Source of the DNA: Castellaniella caeni NBRC 101664
Lineage (GTDB): Bacteria; Pseudomonadota; Gammaproteobacteria; Burkholderiales; Burkholderiaceae_B
NCBI RefSeq assembly: GCF_001592225.1
Contig: NZ_BCWN01000016.1
Coordinates: 1 to 64,000 of the forward strand
Direction of reading: 5' to 3'
Length of the DNA stretch: 64,000 nucleotides
Shown here: positions 27,417 through 36,014 of the stretch, piece after piece
Numbering within the stretch: the first letter of the stretch is position 1
How the letters are laid out: every line of letters starts with the position of its first letter
Position numbers and translations under genes: made by a program
The notes under the pieces: generated by a model
What the model saw: only the letters and a program-made list of their open reading frames with translations
What the model was told of the DNA's origin: nothing
Database searches by the model: none

Positions 27417-28612
27417 AACAGGCTCTGCTCGATACCCTGGGCCACTGGTTGCCCGACATGACCGACATCCGGCGCTCGATCCACGCCTGGCCAGAACTGG
27501 CGTTCCAAGAGGTACGTACCGCCGACACCGTGGCGCGCCTGCTCGAATCCTGGGGCATCGCGGTGCATCGCGGCCTGGGCACGACCGGCGTGGTCGGCAG
27601 CATCGTCGGGCGCGGGCCGGGGCGCGCGGTCGGCCTGCGCGCCGACATGGACGCCCTGCCCATGCCCGAAGCCAACACCTTCGCCCACGCCAGCCAGAAC
27701 CCCGGCGTCATGCATGCCTGCGGCCACGACGGCCACACCACCATGCTGCTGGCCGCCGCCCGCTACCTGGCCGAACAGCGCGATTTCAACGGCACGGTGC
27801 ACGTGCTCTTCCAGCCCGCCGAAGAAGGCGGCGGCGGGGCCCGGCGCATGATCGAAGACGGCCTCTTCACGCAGTTTCCCATGGATGCCGTCTTCGGCAT
27901 GCACAACTGGCCGGGGCTGCCGGTGGGCACCTTCGGGCTCACCGAAGGCCCCATCATGGCCTCCAGCAACCGCTTCAACATCACCCTGCAGGGCAAGGGC
28001 GCGCACGGCGCCATGCCGCACCTGGGGGTCGATCCGGTCGTGGCGGCCGCGCAGCTCACCCTGGCCTTCCAGACCATTCTCACGCGCAACAAAGACCCGC
28101 TGGACGCCGGCGTCATCAGCGTGACGCAAATCCACACGGGCTCGGCCGACAACGTCATCCCCGACCAGGCGGTGCTGCGCGGCACCGTGCGCACACTCGA
28201 CGACGCCGTGCTCGATCTCATCGAGGCGCGCATGCGCGCACTCAGCACGCAGCTGGCCGCAGCCATGGGCTGCACGGCCGACTTCCACTTCAGCCGCGAA
28301 TACCCGGCCACGCTCAACCATCCCGCCGAGACCGCGCTGTGCACCGAAGTATTGACGGGGCTGGTGGGGACCGAACACGTACAAACGGCGGTACGCCCCT
28401 CGATGGGCGCCGAAGACTTCGCCTTCATGCTGCAGCAGCGGCCCGGCTGCTACGTCTGGATCGGCAACGGCACTGGAGATCACCGCACGCCGGGCCACGG
28501 TGCGGGCCCCTGCACGCTGCACAACAGCAGCTACGACTTCAACGACGCACTCATTCCACTGGGCGCGGCCTACTGGGTCTTGCTGGCACAGCGAGCCCTG
28601 CAAGCCGACTAA
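27413..28612 (+). CDS. M20-family amidohydrolase (hippurate hydrolase/N-acyl amino acid hydrolase type)
   Basis: This 399-aa cytoplasmic metallohydrolase of the M20D group cleaves N-acyl amino acids or similar amides in known relatives. Metal-binding segments M-H-A-C-G-H-D-G-H (residues ~101-109), Q-P-A-E-E-G (~138-143) and the late M-G-A-E-D-F are intact, with a dimerisation lid domain in the middle. It is coupled to the upstream phosphatase gene by an ATGA overlap. Confidence 0.91.
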   Translation: MKQALLDTLGHWLPDMTDIRRSIHAWPELAFQEVRTADTVARLLESWGIAVHRGLGTTGVVGSIVGRGPGRAVGLRADMDALPMPEANTFAHASQNPGVMHACGHDGHTTMLLAAARYLAEQRDFNGTVHVLFQPAEEGGGGARRMIEDGLFTQFPMDAVFGMHNWPGLPVGTFGLTEGPIMASSNRFNITLQGKGAHGAMPHLGVDPVVAAAQLTLAFQTILTRNKDPLDAGVISVTQIHTGSADNVIPDQAVLRGTVRTLDDAVLDLIEARMRALSTQLAAAMGCTADFHFSREYPATLNHPAETALCTEVLTGLVGTEHVQTAVRPSMGAEDFAFMLQQRPGCYVWIGNGTGDHRTPGHGAGPCTLHNSSYDFNDALIPLGAAYWVLLAQRALQAD

Positions 28613-28673
28613 GCCGGCCACGCGCACCGGACAGCGCCGCCGGGGCGGTCGGCCAACAGCCGCCTCGCGCTGA

Positions 28674-28688
28674 CGGGTAAAATACCCG
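28674..28688. promoter_or_regulatory. Inverted repeat enclosing a -10-like sequence upstream of yciA
   Basis: CGGGTA-AAA-TACCCG (6-3-6) contains TAAAAT at 28678-28683, a good -10 match, 68 nt before the yciA start. No -35 match lies at the usual distance. The 138-bp gap after the M20 gene otherwise holds only GC-rich sequence. It may be a promoter with an overlapping operator or a small hairpin. Confidence 0.35.
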
Positions 28689-28750
28689 GATTCGCCGGGC
28701 GCCCCTCACCAGAGGTGCCCTTGATTTTTAATCGTCCTGCGCCAAGCCTC

Positions 28751-29143
28751 ATGCCCACCACGCTACCCACCCACAATCATCCGGCCGTCCTGCGCGTCAT
28801 GCCCATGCCCGCCGATGCCAACATCCACGGCGACGTGTTCGGCGGCTGGATCATGTCCCAGGTCGACATCGCCGGCTCGATTCCCGCCGCGCGCCGCGCG
28901 GGGGGGCGCGTGGCCACGGTGGCCGTCAACGCCTTCACCTTCAAGCAGCCCGTCTTCGTCGGCGACCTGCTCAGCTTCTACGCCGAAATCATCCAGACGG
29001 GGCGCACGTCCATCACGGTGGCGGTCGAGGTCTACGCCGAACGCCAGCGTCTCGAAGCCGACGTCGTGAAAGTGACCGAAGCCACCCTCACCTACGTCGC
29101 CACCGACGAAAACCGCCACAGCCGCCCGCTGCCCCCGATCTGA
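28751..29143 (+). CDS. yciA: Acyl-CoA thioesterase YciA
   Basis: This 130-aa single hotdog-domain thioesterase hydrolyses short- to medium-chain acyl-CoA. The family signature A-N-I-H-G-D-V-F-G-G-W near residues 20-30 contains the catalytic Asp, and length matches E. coli YciA (about 132). The ATG at 28751 is preferred over an upstream GTG at 28715 because the extra residues are not conserved. mgtE follows after 13 bp. Confidence 0.9.
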   Translation: MPTTLPTHNHPAVLRVMPMPADANIHGDVFGGWIMSQVDIAGSIPAARRAGGRVATVAVNAFTFKQPVFVGDLLSFYAEIIQTGRTSITVAVEVYAERQRLEADVVKVTEATLTYVATDENRHSRPLPPI

Positions 29144-29156
29144 AGAGGCCGTGCCC

Positions 29157-30653
29157 ATGGCTGAACCCACCATCGAGCAGACCAACCCGGACGCGCCCGC
29201 CGCCGTGGTCATCCCGCGGCGGCTCGACCCCGAAGACGCACAGCTTGCGCTGCAAGAACTGCAGTCCATCCTGAAGCGCCAAGAAGTTGTCGAAGCGTTG
29301 GCCGAACGGCAGAACGAAACCGACGACGAAGACGCGTCCAATCTGCTCGAAGGCATGCTGCAGCGCCAGCACGAAGAAGAAATCCGGCAGATCGTCAACG
29401 CGCTGCACCCGGCCGACATCGCCTTCATCCTCGAATCGCTGCCCGTGGCGCACCGGCAGGCCGTCTGGCGGCTGGTCAGCCAGGAATACGACGCCGACGT
29501 GCTGCTCGAGGTCGAGGACTGGGTGCGCGAGTCGCTGATCCAGTCGATGGATCACGAAGACCTGATCGCGGCCACCGGCACCATGGATGCCGACGAGATC
29601 GCCGATCTGGCGCCCGACCTGCCCGCCGACGTCATCGCCGAGGTGCAGAAGGGCCTCACCGACGCCGAGCGCGCGCAGCTGGTCGCGGCCATGGGCTACC
29701 CCGAAGACACGGTCGGGGCCATCATGGATTTCGACATGGTGCGCGTGCGCGAAGACGTCACGCTCGAAGTGGTGCTGCGCTATTTGCGCCGCCTGCACGA
29801 ACTGCCCGACCACACCGACCAGATTTTCGTGGTGGATCGCGCCGACCAGCTGCGCGGCACGCTGTCGCTGTCGCGCCTGCTGGTCAGCGAGCCCGACACG
29901 CTGGTCAACGCGGTGATGGAACCCGACGTCCTCAGCCTCAACCCCATGGATTCCGACGCGGACGCGGCGGGGGCCTTCGAGCGCTACGACCTGGTGTCGG
30001 CGCCGGTGGTGGACGAACAGGGCCGCCTGATCGGCCGCGTCACCATCGACGAGGTGGTGGACGTGCTGCAGGAAGACTCGCAAGAGCAAGAGCTGTCGCG
30101 CGCGGGCTTGCAGGAAGAAGACATCTTCGCCCCGGTGCTGGCCGCCCTGCGCAACCGCGCCCCATGGCTGCTGGTGAACCTGTGCACGGCCTCGATCGCC
30201 TCGCTGGTGGCCTCACGCTTCGAGGACACCGTCAGCCACATCGTGATCCTGGCGTTTCTGATGTCCATCGTCGCCGGGATCGGCGGCAATTCGGGCAACC
30301 AGACGATGACGATGATCATCCGCGCCATGGCCACGGGCCGGGTCACCGGCGCCAACATCTGGCAGCTGGTCAAGCGCGAACTGCAGGTGACGTTTCTGGT
30401 CGGCGCCTGCGGCAGCCTGGTGGCCGCCACCTTCGCCTGGGTGATTTCCGATTCTTACGCCATCGCCGCCGTGATGATGGCCGCCATGGTGGGCAATATG
30501 CTCATCGGCGCCGCCCTGGGTGTGCTCATCCCGCTGCTGCGCGACCGCTTCGGCAAAGACCCGGCGGTCGGCTCGTCGGTGCTGCTGACCTTCGCCACCG
30601 ATTCGCTGGGCTTTTTCCTTTTCCTGGGGCTGGCAACCGTGTTCCTGCTGTAG
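29157..30653 (+). CDS. mgtE: Magnesium transporter MgtE
   Basis: This 498-aa Mg2+ channel has an N-terminal helical MgtE_N domain (~25-150), two CBS domains (~155-285) and a C-terminal five-helix pore. The pore contains the selectivity motif G-I-G-G-N-S-G-N-Q (around residue 380). In characterised MgtE, Mg2+ bound at the cytosolic domains closes the channel. The ATG at 29157 has AAGAGG about 8 nt upstream and is preferred to the GTG at 29151. It is probably cotranscribed with yciA. Its 3' end converges with the last gene of the aryl polyene operon, 7 bp away. Confidence 0.96.
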   Translation: MAEPTIEQTNPDAPAAVVIPRRLDPEDAQLALQELQSILKRQEVVEALAERQNETDDEDASNLLEGMLQRQHEEEIRQIVNALHPADIAFILESLPVAHRQAVWRLVSQEYDADVLLEVEDWVRESLIQSMDHEDLIAATGTMDADEIADLAPDLPADVIAEVQKGLTDAERAQLVAAMGYPEDTVGAIMDFDMVRVREDVTLEVVLRYLRRLHELPDHTDQIFVVDRADQLRGTLSLSRLLVSEPDTLVNAVMEPDVLSLNPMDSDADAAGAFERYDLVSAPVVDEQGRLIGRVTIDEVVDVLQEDSQEQELSRAGLQEEDIFAPVLAALRNRAPWLLVNLCTASIASLVASRFEDTVSHIVILAFLMSIVAGIGGNSGNQTMTMIIRAMATGRVTGANIWQLVKRELQVTFLVGACGSLVAATFAWVISDSYAIAAVMMAAMVGNMLIGAALGVLIPLLRDRFGKDPAVGSSVLLTFATDSLGFFLFLGLATVFLL

Positions 30654-30660
30654 ATGGCGA

Positions 30661-31095
30661 TCAGCGGTAAGACGCCAGCAACTGATCGATGACCGGATCC
30701 ATTTTTGACTTCGTGCCGGCCCATTTGTTCAACGCAAAGCCGCCCTTGCCTTTCAAGTGATACTGAGCATACGCCACCTGTCTGCCATCCTGTCGAATCC
30801 AGAGCTCGGCATCTACCAGATAGGTTACAAAATCCCAGGAGCGCCGGGCGGTATACGTCATCACATACTCACAGTGCTCCATGACGTCTCCCGAAAAGAC
30901 CTCTGTAGTGATGCCATGCCGATCAAACCCAGAACGCACAACGTCTACAAAATCGCTCACCTGCACTTTCGGATTCAACTGAATGCAGACGTGCCGCAAA
31001 TTTGCTGCTCGATCTACCGGCGTGACCGTGATTGCAGTACATGCCGTCAGGCTGGCGACGGCACATCCGGCCACAAGAAGGTGCATATTGGCCAT
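30661..31095 (-). CDS. Sbal_3080-like lipoprotein at the distal end of the APE operon
   Basis: This 144-aa predicted outer-membrane lipoprotein has a signal peptide and lipobox L-T-A-C with Cys19. It resembles the Sbal_3080 family (conserved P-V-D, C-I-Q-L-N-P-K-V and R-H-G-I-T-T-E-V segments), whose function is unknown. A good AGGAG precedes the ATG. The 12-bp gap from the PPTase stop makes it the last gene of the operon. Its base composition looks less GC-rich than its neighbours, so recent acquisition is possible. Confidence 0.75.
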   Translation of the reverse strand: MANMHLLVAGCAVASLTACTAITVTPVDRAANLRHVCIQLNPKVQVSDFVDVVRSGFDRHGITTEVFSGDVMEHCEYVMTYTARRSWDFVTYLVDAELWIRQDGRQVAYAQYHLKGKGGFALNKWAGTKSKMDPVIDQLLASYR

Positions 31096-31107
31096 TGAAA
31101 CTCCTTT

Positions 31108-31809
31108 TTAGACAATGAGAGAAAGACGGACGATGGGCGTAGCCAACCTGGCCAGGCAGCAGGCGATGGAGAGGCCTTGCGCCAGCTGGTGCTGCACGGC
31201 ATGAGTGCGGCTATAGGGGGGGTGCGGCTGCACGGCAAGGTTGGCCATGTCCCAGACGCTGTGGCCTTGCCGCTTCAGCAGGGCTTCACGCACCGTCCAG
31301 AGCGTCCAGAAGGCATCGGCCTGGGCGGGGGTGCCGTGCAGAGATTCCAGGTGCACAGTCTCCGCCTGCGAAAAGTACTGCCGGGCGATGGTCATGAGGC
31401 CCGCGCGCGGACGCAGCAGCTCGATGTCGCAGCCGACGGGCTGCTGGTCGGGGCCCAGCAGCACGGCGATGAAGCCGCCGCTGTGGCTGATGCTGAAAGC
31501 GGGCATGGTCGGGCTCGCGGGCAGCGGCTTGCCCGATGGCCCCACAGGCAAAGCGGGCAGCCGACCCTGGCCCAGCAGGCACGCCAGCAGCACGCGACCA
31601 GCCAACCAGGCCGCGCGCCGCGCCGCGGGCTGCTGCGGCGCCTGCGCCAGCAACGCCGCGGACAAGTGTTCGCGCGCCAATGCCTCCGACGCGCAGGCGT
31701 CGATGCGTGCCAGTACAAGACGGGCTGGCACGCCGGGGCGGCCAGCATGCTCAGACCCCGGCGCAGGCACGATCCCGGCAACGGACAACGAGGGCGCGAA
31801 CACCGGCAT
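31108..31809 (-). CDS. 4'-phosphopantetheinyl transferase dedicated to the APE carrier proteins
   Basis: This 233-aa Sfp/AcpT-type PPTase would transfer phosphopantetheine from CoA to the two ACPs encoded in the same operon. Motifs S-I-S-H-S-G, V-G-C-D-I-E (Mg-binding) and W-T-V-R-E-A-L-L-K are intact. The start at 31809 is chosen because GAGGGG lies 8 nt upstream; an earlier ATG at 31863 would lie inside apeR. Start and apeR stop are 4 nt apart. Confidence 0.9.
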   Translation of the reverse strand: MPVFAPSLSVAGIVPAPGSEHAGRPGVPARLVLARIDACASEALAREHLSAALLAQAPQQPAARRAAWLAGRVLLACLLGQGRLPALPVGPSGKPLPASPTMPAFSISHSGGFIAVLLGPDQQPVGCDIELLRPRAGLMTIARQYFSQAETVHLESLHGTPAQADAFWTLWTVREALLKRQGHSVWDMANLAVQPHPPYSRTHAVQHQLAQGLSIACCLARLATPIVRLSLIV

Positions 31810-31813
31810 CCGT

Positions 31814-33040
31814 CTATGCCCCTCGGCGAATGACCAGCGAAGTATTGATGCCGCCAAAGGCAAAGTTGTTGCTCTGAAAAAATTCGGTCTGAACCGGGCG
31901 CGCTTCGCTCACGATGTGGTCAAGCGCAGCGCATTCCGGGTCGGGCTGGCGGAGGTTGAGCGTGGGGGCGAACCAGCCCTCGCGCATCATCTCCAGCCCC
32001 AGCCAGACTTCCAGCGCACCGCAAGCGCCCAGGGTGTGGCCAAAGTAGCTCTTCAGGGAAGAAATCGGCGTGTCGGCGCCAAAGACATTAGCCGTGGCGC
32101 GGCTCTCGGCCACGTCGCCCCGGCTGGTGGCCGTACCATGCGCGCTGATATAGCCGATGTCGGGCGCGGCCAGGCCGCTCATATCCAGCGACTGCTGCAG
32201 GCATGCCTGCATGGTTTCCCAATTGGGCTGCGTGATGTGCGTGGCATCGCAGTTGGTGGCGAAACCCAGCACCTCGCCGTAGATGTGCGCGCCGCGCGCC
32301 TTGGCGTGATCCATGTTTTCCAGCACCAGCGTGCCCGCACCCTCGCCGATCACCAGGCCGTCGCGCTGCGTATCGAACGGCGCGGGCGTGAGCTGTGGCG
32401 CATCGTTGCGCTGGCTGGTGGCAAACAGAGTGTCGAACACCGCCACTTCAGTCGGGCACAGCTCTTCGGCGCCGCCCGCCACCATCACCGTCTGCAGGCC
32501 GTGGCGGATGGCCTCGAAGGCATAGCCGATGCCCTGGCTGCCCGAAGTGCAGGCGCTGGACGTGGGAATGACGCGCCCGCGCAGGCCGAAGAACAGGCCG
32601 ACATTGACCGCTGCCGTATGCGGCATCATCTGCACGTACGTGGTGCCGGTGATGTTGCGCGTGTGCTTTTCCACCAGCATGACGGCAAAGTCGCTGATCG
32701 GGCCCGTGCTGCCGGTAGACGAGCCATAGGCGATACCCGTGGCACCGTTGGTGAGCACCGGATCGTCCACCAGGCCAGCCATGGTCAAGGCATGCTCGGT
32801 GGCCCGGGTGGCCAACAGGGACACCCGCCCCATCGAGCGGATCTTCTTGCGCGTGTAGTGCCCAGGCAGCGCAAAATCCACCACTGGCGCCCCCAGGCGT
32901 GACCCCAGGCCATCGTAGACATCCCACTCAGGCATCCGGCGCACGGCATTGCGGCCCTCGCGGATGCGCGCCGAGATGCTGGCCCAGTCTTCGCCAAACG
33001 CGGTCACCCCGCCCATCCCCGTAATCGCCACGCGGTTCAT
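31814..33040 (-). CDS. apeR: Beta-ketoacyl-ACP synthase ApeR (KS of the aryl polyene system)
   Basis: This 408-aa FabF-type condensing enzyme has a catalytic Cys in S-S-A-C-T-S-G-S and His residues in G-T-A-T-S-R-G-D and F-G-H-T-L-G-A. In the studied Xenorhabdus/E. coli system ApeR is a stand-alone homodimeric KS acting in early elongation. It overlaps apeQ by 4 bp (ATGA) and is the last core APE gene before the PPTase, the standard order of APE clusters. Confidence 0.92.
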   Translation of the reverse strand: MNRVAITGMGGVTAFGEDWASISARIREGRNAVRRMPEWDVYDGLGSRLGAPVVDFALPGHYTRKKIRSMGRVSLLATRATEHALTMAGLVDDPVLTNGATGIAYGSSTGSTGPISDFAVMLVEKHTRNITGTTYVQMMPHTAAVNVGLFFGLRGRVIPTSSACTSGSQGIGYAFEAIRHGLQTVMVAGGAEELCPTEVAVFDTLFATSQRNDAPQLTPAPFDTQRDGLVIGEGAGTLVLENMDHAKARGAHIYGEVLGFATNCDATHITQPNWETMQACLQQSLDMSGLAAPDIGYISAHGTATSRGDVAESRATANVFGADTPISSLKSYFGHTLGACGALEVWLGLEMMREGWFAPTLNLRQPDPECAALDHIVSEARPVQTEFFQSNNFAFGGINTSLVIRRGA

Positions 33041-33774
33041 GCCATCCCCCCATTGATTGAAATGACTTGCCGCGTGACGTAGGCGGCAATGTCGGACATC
33101 AGATACGCGGCCAGGCCGGCCACTTCGTCAGCCGTGCCCATGCGCTGTGCCGGAATCAGGCCCATAGCCTGCTTGAGCGCCTCAGGTTCGATTTGCACCA
33201 TGGCCGTGTCGATGAGGCCCGGCGCAATGCAGTTGACGGTGATGCGCCGCTTAGCCAGCTCGATGGCCAGCGCCTTGGTGGCGCCGATGAGCCCCGCCTT
33301 GGCCGCGCTGTAGTTGACCTGCCCGCGATTTCCCATCAGGCCGGACACGGACGACAAGGTCAGGATCCGGCCTCCCTGGCGCAGGCCGATCATGGGCATG
33401 ACGCACGGCTGCACCACGTTGAAAAAGCCATCCAGGTTGGTCTGTATGACCTGATCCCAGTCGCCATCCGTCAACGCCGGAAAAGCGGCATCGCGTGCCA
33501 GGCCTGCATTGCAGACCACGCCATACCAGGCGCCGTGCGCATCCATGTCGCGCTCCAGCGCCGCGCGGCAGGCGGCGCGGTCGGCCTGATCAAACTGGAT
33601 CAGACGCCCCTGCCCACCCGCCTCGCGGAGGCGCGCCAGCGTGACGGTAGCCCCGGCCAGATCACGGTGATAGTGCACGCCCACCCGAAAACCATCGGCT
33701 GCCAGACGGCAGGCAATGGCCTGGCCGATCCCCTTGCTGGCCCCCGTGACCAGCACCGAACGCAGTTGCGTCAT
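33037..33774 (-). CDS. apeQ: 3-ketoacyl-ACP reductase ApeQ
   Basis: This 245-aa FabG-type short-chain dehydrogenase reduces the beta-keto group after each condensation in aryl polyene assembly. The NADPH motif T-G-A-S-K-G-I-G is at residues 10-17, and the catalytic Ser-Tyr-Lys set is in S-S-V-S-G and Y-S-A-A-K. Coupled by 4-bp overlaps to apeP upstream and apeR downstream. Confidence 0.94.
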   Translation of the reverse strand: MTQLRSVLVTGASKGIGQAIACRLAADGFRVGVHYHRDLAGATVTLARLREAGGQGRLIQFDQADRAACRAALERDMDAHGAWYGVVCNAGLARDAAFPALTDGDWDQVIQTNLDGFFNVVQPCVMPMIGLRQGGRILTLSSVSGLMGNRGQVNYSAAKAGLIGATKALAIELAKRRITVNCIAPGLIDTAMVQIEPEALKQAMGLIPAQRMGTADEVAGLAAYLMSDIAAYVTRQVISINGGMA

Positions 33775-34244
33775 GATGAACCTCTTTCAAACAGCGCCGC
33801 CAGCTCGTGGGCGGCAACCTGACAGGTGCTGAGTCGCGCCTGGGCCAGAAGCACGTCTCCCTGGCGAATATCGGCCTCGAAGCCGCCAATGCGCTCATCG
33901 CGCGCCAGCAGCGTGACGTGCACGTCCAGCACGACTCCCGCAGCAAATGCGGGCACCTTGGCGGAAAAGCGCCGCGCCCCCAGCAGCATGCCCAGAGCGA
34001 TGTCCTGGGCGCCGGCCTGACGCTGATGCCAGCCCGACCACACAGCCACGGCCTGCGCCATGATTTCCAGGCCGAACCAGGCGGGTACGGCACCCGCCGC
34101 GTTCAGGAACGGCGCCAGCACCCCGGTGCGGCTGACCGTCACGCGGCAATGGCAGGTCTCGGCATCCACCGCCCGCAGTTCGTCGAGCAGCAGCATGGGC
34201 GCCCGGTGCGGCAGGTAATGATGTACCGGCAGAAAATCGCTCAT
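33771..34244 (-). CDS. apeP: Hotdog-fold dehydratase ApeP
   Basis: This 157-aa FabA/FabZ-like hotdog protein has the N-terminal L-P-H-R-A-P-M-L-L-L-D segment. In the characterised APE system ApeP forms a heteromeric dehydratase with ApeI, which in this window is encoded at 41136-41510. Start 34244 overlaps the apeO stop (ATGA); open codons upstream to 34430 lie inside apeO. Confidence 0.87.
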   Translation of the reverse strand: MSDFLPVHHYLPHRAPMLLLDELRAVDAETCHCRVTVSRTGVLAPFLNAAGAVPAWFGLEIMAQAVAVWSGWHQRQAGAQDIALGMLLGARRFSAKVPAFAAGVVLDVHVTLLARDERIGGFEADIRQGDVLLAQARLSTCQVAAHELAALFERGSS

Positions 34245-35434
34245 GCGGCCGCCCCCAGAATCAGGCTGGTATTGTTGCCGCCAAAGGCAAAGGCGTTCGA
34301 CATGACGAGCGGTCGCCGCAGGCGGCCCGGCGCCTGCAACAGGCCAAAGGGCGGCAGGCGCGCATCGAGCGGACTGTGACTGAAGTCCTGCGCGGGCAAG
34401 GCCAGCGGCTGCGTCAGCAGCAGCCAGCACAAGGTGGCTTCGCAGGCCCCCGCCGCGCCCAGGGTGTGGCCCAGCAGATGCTTGACCGAGCTGCAGGGCA
34501 CCTGCTCGCCGAACACCTGCGCCACGGCCTGCGCCTCGACTTGGTCGTTGGCCTGCGTGGCCGTGCCGTGCAGATTAATGTAGGCGACGTCCGCGGCCCG
34601 CACGTCGGCATCCTGCAGCGCCATCCGCATGGCCCGCACAGCCCCGGCACCCTCCGGGTGCGGTGCCGACATGTGCCAGGCATCGCTGGATTCACCCACA
34701 CCCAGCAGCGCCAATGGCTGCGGTTCGCGCGTGAGCAGCAGCAGGGCCGCGCCTTCGCCGATGTTGATGCCCCGGCGGTCGCGGGCAAACGGCTGGCAGC
34801 GCTCGGGCGACAACAGCTCCAGGCTGTCGAAGCCGTTGATCGGCATGCGGCTCAAGGTGTCGGCCCCGCCCACGAGGGCGGCATCAGCCAGGCCCGCGGC
34901 AATCAGGCGGCGGCCACTGATGATGGCTCGAGCGCTGGACGAACAGGCCGTCGAAACGGTGTACGCCGGGCCCGTGAGTCCCAGAAAACTGGCCAGAAAA
35001 CGCGCTGGGTCACCCAGTTCCTGTTGTTCGTAGTGATAGCCGTCCGGCCCGGCAGCGGGCCCTTCGCCGCCCGCCGCGCCCTGGACGCGGCTGTAGTGTC
35101 GATCGGATTCGTCCAGCCCGGACGTGCTGGTGCCCAGGACGACGGCCACCCGATCCGGGCCAAAACGCAGCACATCGGCATCGACCTGGGCGCGCACCTG
35201 TTCCAGCGCCAGCAGCAGCAAGCGGTTGTTGCGCGAGTCGTGGCGGGCCCAGGCCACAGGAGTCGACGGCAGCTCGCCCCCCACTGCGCCCAACATGGCG
35301 CGGCGGCCGCCCTGCAGCCAACCGTCACGCAGCTGCATGCCGGGCGCGCGGCCCGCGGCCAGATGGGTGGCGGTTTCTCGCAGATCGCGCCCCAAGGCGC
35401 TGCAAAGCCCCGCGGCAGCACAATAAATCATCAC
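34241..35434 (-). CDS. apeO: Beta-ketoacyl synthase ApeO (catalytic partner of the chain-length factor)
   Basis: This 397-aa ketosynthase carries a Cys in S-T-A-C-S-S-S, His in H-G-T-A-T-Q and His in L-L-G-H-T-L-G-A. By analogy with the known ApeO:ApeC heterodimer it would perform chain elongation together with the chain-length factor encoded at 44822-45574. ATG codons at 35434 and 35431 are both possible starts. It follows the DUF3261 lipoprotein gene after 13 bp, and its stop overlaps apeP. Confidence 0.9.
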   Translation of the reverse strand: MMIYCAAAGLCSALGRDLRETATHLAAGRAPGMQLRDGWLQGGRRAMLGAVGGELPSTPVAWARHDSRNNRLLLLALEQVRAQVDADVLRFGPDRVAVVLGTSTSGLDESDRHYSRVQGAAGGEGPAAGPDGYHYEQQELGDPARFLASFLGLTGPAYTVSTACSSSARAIISGRRLIAAGLADAALVGGADTLSRMPINGFDSLELLSPERCQPFARDRRGINIGEGAALLLLTREPQPLALLGVGESSDAWHMSAPHPEGAGAVRAMRMALQDADVRAADVAYINLHGTATQANDQVEAQAVAQVFGEQVPCSSVKHLLGHTLGAAGACEATLCWLLLTQPLALPAQDFSHSPLDARLPPFGLLQAPGRLRRPLVMSNAFAFGGNNTSLILGAAA

Positions 35435-35447
35435 AGCATTATCTCAA

Positions 35448-36014
35448 TCAATCGTCCAGGTTCTGGATGTGAATGTCGTAGCCAAAGGCGCGCTGCTGCA
35501 CCTGTACGGGCCGACGTCCGCCGGGGGCTGCATCATAGTCGATGCGCGTGACAATCTCGCCCCGCTCGTCCAGCAGCCGACGCTGCAGGCCTGCGTCCAC
35601 CAGCTGCCAGCCCGTCGGCAGGACGGCCTGCCAGGCAGCCACCGGCCAGTAGCTCAACATGATGTCGGAGAGCACCTGCGCCGCGGGCGGCAGGCCCGGC
35701 GCCGCAACGTGCTGGCGCGCCTGCAGGCCGTGCGCATCATACTGAAGCGTGAAGAGCCGTATGCCCACCATCGAAAGCCCCACGAGCGACAGGCGGCGGG
35801 CATCCGCATCGAGCACGACCGTGAGCGCATGTTCACGCCCGCGATAGCGGCTGGTGAGCAGTTGATGGGCCTGAACGGCGGGTGTCAGCCCCGGCTGCGG
35901 CAGGAACACACGCACGCCGGGCCGCAGCCAGGCGCTGGGCCGCGCGCCATCGGGCACGCTGGCGCAAGACGACAGCACCAGCAGACACAGCAGAGCGAGC
36001 AGGCGTTTCAACAT
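35448..36014 (-). CDS. apeN: DUF3261 lipoprotein ApeN
   Basis: This 188-aa predicted lipoprotein has a hydrophobic leader and lipobox L-S-S-C (Cys17). The body matches the DUF3261 proteins found next to the MMPL exporter in APE clusters, where an outer-membrane role in pigment placement is presumed. The symbol is assigned by position in the conserved order. Its start lies 7 nt inside the apeM 3' end. Confidence 0.82.
   Translation of the reverse strand: MLKRLLALLCLLVLSSCASVPDGARPSAWLRPGVRVFLPQPGLTPAVQAHQLLTSRYRGREHALTVVLDADARRLSLVGLSMVGIRLFTLQYDAHGLQARQHVAAPGLPPAAQVLSDIMLSYWPVAAWQAVLPTGWQLVDAGLQRRLLDERGEIVTRIDYDAAPGGRRPVQVQQRAFGYDIHIQNLDD

Noticed and set aside
31814-35434. Interpretation of the KS/KR/DH genes as primary fatty acid synthesis
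   Set aside because: Two KS genes plus a CLF, two ACPs, an aryl ligase, an MMPL exporter and a LolA-like protein in fixed order are not found in fab operons; the set fits APE biosynthesis.
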